A stretch of DNA of 6,994 bases from Verrucomicrobiota bacterium (GTDB lineage: Bacteria; Verrucomicrobiota; Verrucomicrobiia; Limisphaerales; SXQI01), in NCBI GenBank assembly GCA_008933045.1, contig WBXJ01000158.1, positions 1-6,994 of the forward strand, written 5' to 3'. Under the pieces are notes generated by a model, which had not been told where the DNA came from, did not search any database, and was given only the letters and a program-made list of their open reading frames with translations. Below, one piece after another: positions 6,440 to 6,994 of this stretch. Position 1 is the stretch's first letter. Every line of letters begins with the position of its first letter. The position numbers and the translations under genes are program-made.

Positions 6440-6994
6440 TCACCCGTTCCGCGTGAAGTGGCAGCCGGTCCCGTCGGCACGCCATTTCGAACAGGCCCAG
6501 AACTTCGACTTGTCGCGGCTGTTCGTGCGGAGCTTCAGGTGCCCCTCTTCGCAACGCGCACAGCGCTCCACCCGGGTCTTGCAGCCGCTGCACTCCATCA
6601 CCTGCCAGTCCACGGCGACCATCGCCCCGTCGTTGCAGCCCTCGCAAGCCGCAAGCCGACCATCACACATCGGGAAGTGCATGCAGCCCCAAATCACCCA
6701 GCCATCGCCCTCTCGCCGAAGGATGGTCCGCCCCTCGCAGCGCGGGCAGAGCAGCCGGTCCGACACTCGGCCGAGCACCTCCATCTTGCCATTCTCGCGC
6801 TCGAGCAGCTCCTCCACGAACTGCGAGGGCTCGCTGGTCGAGTGCAGCAGATAGACCCGCCCCTTGCTCCGCGTCAGCGCCACATACATCAGCCGTCGCT
6901 CCTCGCTGTTGGCAAATCCGTCGGGCGCTGCCGACACGAGCTGAAGCACGGGATCATCCTCCGTCGCGCTCGGAAAGCTCGGCGACCGAGAAGA
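6440..6994 (-). CDS. SF1 UvrD/Rep/HelD-like DNA helicase, C-terminal part with zinc modules
   Basis: The last 184 codons of a gene that begins beyond the right edge; the frame is open to 6994. Visible residues 5-15 (PSFPSATEDDP) and then ANSEERRLMYVALTRSKGRV match the end of the UvrD-like C-terminal helicase domain. MYVALTRSK (about 36-44) is motif VI, whose arginine contacts ATP. Twelve cysteines follow in three groups of four: 83, 86, 104, 110; then 117, 120, 135, 138; then 145, 148, 168, 178. They resemble topoisomerase-type C4 zinc fingers, which bind single-stranded DNA. The DDP-VLQLV-AEERRLMYVALTR pattern is closest to helicase IV (HelD)-like proteins, so a DNA-repair or recombination role is likely. 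The helicase motor motifs I-V lie outside the window. GC content is markedly higher than in the clpC block. The protein ends HFTRNG at a TGA (6442-6440). Confidence 0.88.
   Translation of the reverse strand, partial: SSRSPSFPSATEDDPVLQLVSAAPDGFANSEERRLMYVALTRSKGRVYLLHSTSEPSQFVEELLERENGKMEVLGRVSDRLLCPRCEGRTILRREGDGWVIWGCMHFPMCDGRLAACEGCNDGAMVAVDWQVMECSGCKTRVERCARCEEGHLKLRTNSRDKSKFWACSKWRADGTGCHFTRNG

Noticed and set aside
6280..6480. 66-codon minus-strand frame overlapping the helicase end
   Set aside because: It begins inside the helicase coding region in another frame, is Gly/Arg-rich, and crosses abrupt composition changes. Plus-strand frames over the same span (such as 6246-6353) are equally unsupported.

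Overview
The window looks like chromosomal DNA of a PVC-group bacterium, most likely Verrucomicrobiota. This is inferred from the sequence style of ClpC, McsB and McsA, from their arrangement without a ctsR gene, and from the Mla-type lipid transporter, which implies an outer membrane. No rRNA or other taxonomic marker is present, so the phylum is an inference.

Positions 1-5114 are a compact minus-strand block, read from high to low coordinates: mcsA (5114-4608), mcsB (4600-3488), clpC (3464-957), then an mlaE-type permease (856-83) and the first 28 codons of its mlaF-type ATPase (86-1). mcsA, mcsB and clpC encode the protein-arginine-phosphorylation quality-control pathway. McsA activates the arginine kinase McsB, McsB marks proteins with phospho-arginine, and the AAA+ unfoldase ClpC binds the mark and feeds substrates to ClpP, which is not in the window. 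The gaps inside this trio are 7 and 23 nt. The permease follows after 97 nt without an obvious terminator, and permease and ATPase overlap in an ATGA.

Positions 5115-5472 hold a candidate mcsA promoter and, on the plus strand, a relic of the C-terminal end of an integrase-core transposase. A complete plus-strand tRNA-Ser(CGA) with encoded CCA occupies 5473-5562. A nested inverted repeat follows at 5597-5678.

Positions 5680-6439 contain no gene I can name. There is one plus-strand reading frame (5710-6111) interrupted by a UGA, then about 330 bases of patchwork composition with AT-rich stretches around a short GC-rich island. Positions 6440-6994 carry the minus-strand 3' end of an SF1 UvrD/Rep/HelD-like helicase with three four-cysteine zinc modules. 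It is visibly richer in GC (65-75% in sampled 60-base lines) than the clpC block (about 53%). That points to a different origin for this end, or possibly an assembly join.

The main content is a well-conserved housekeeping system. The less explained material lies between the tRNA and the helicase.
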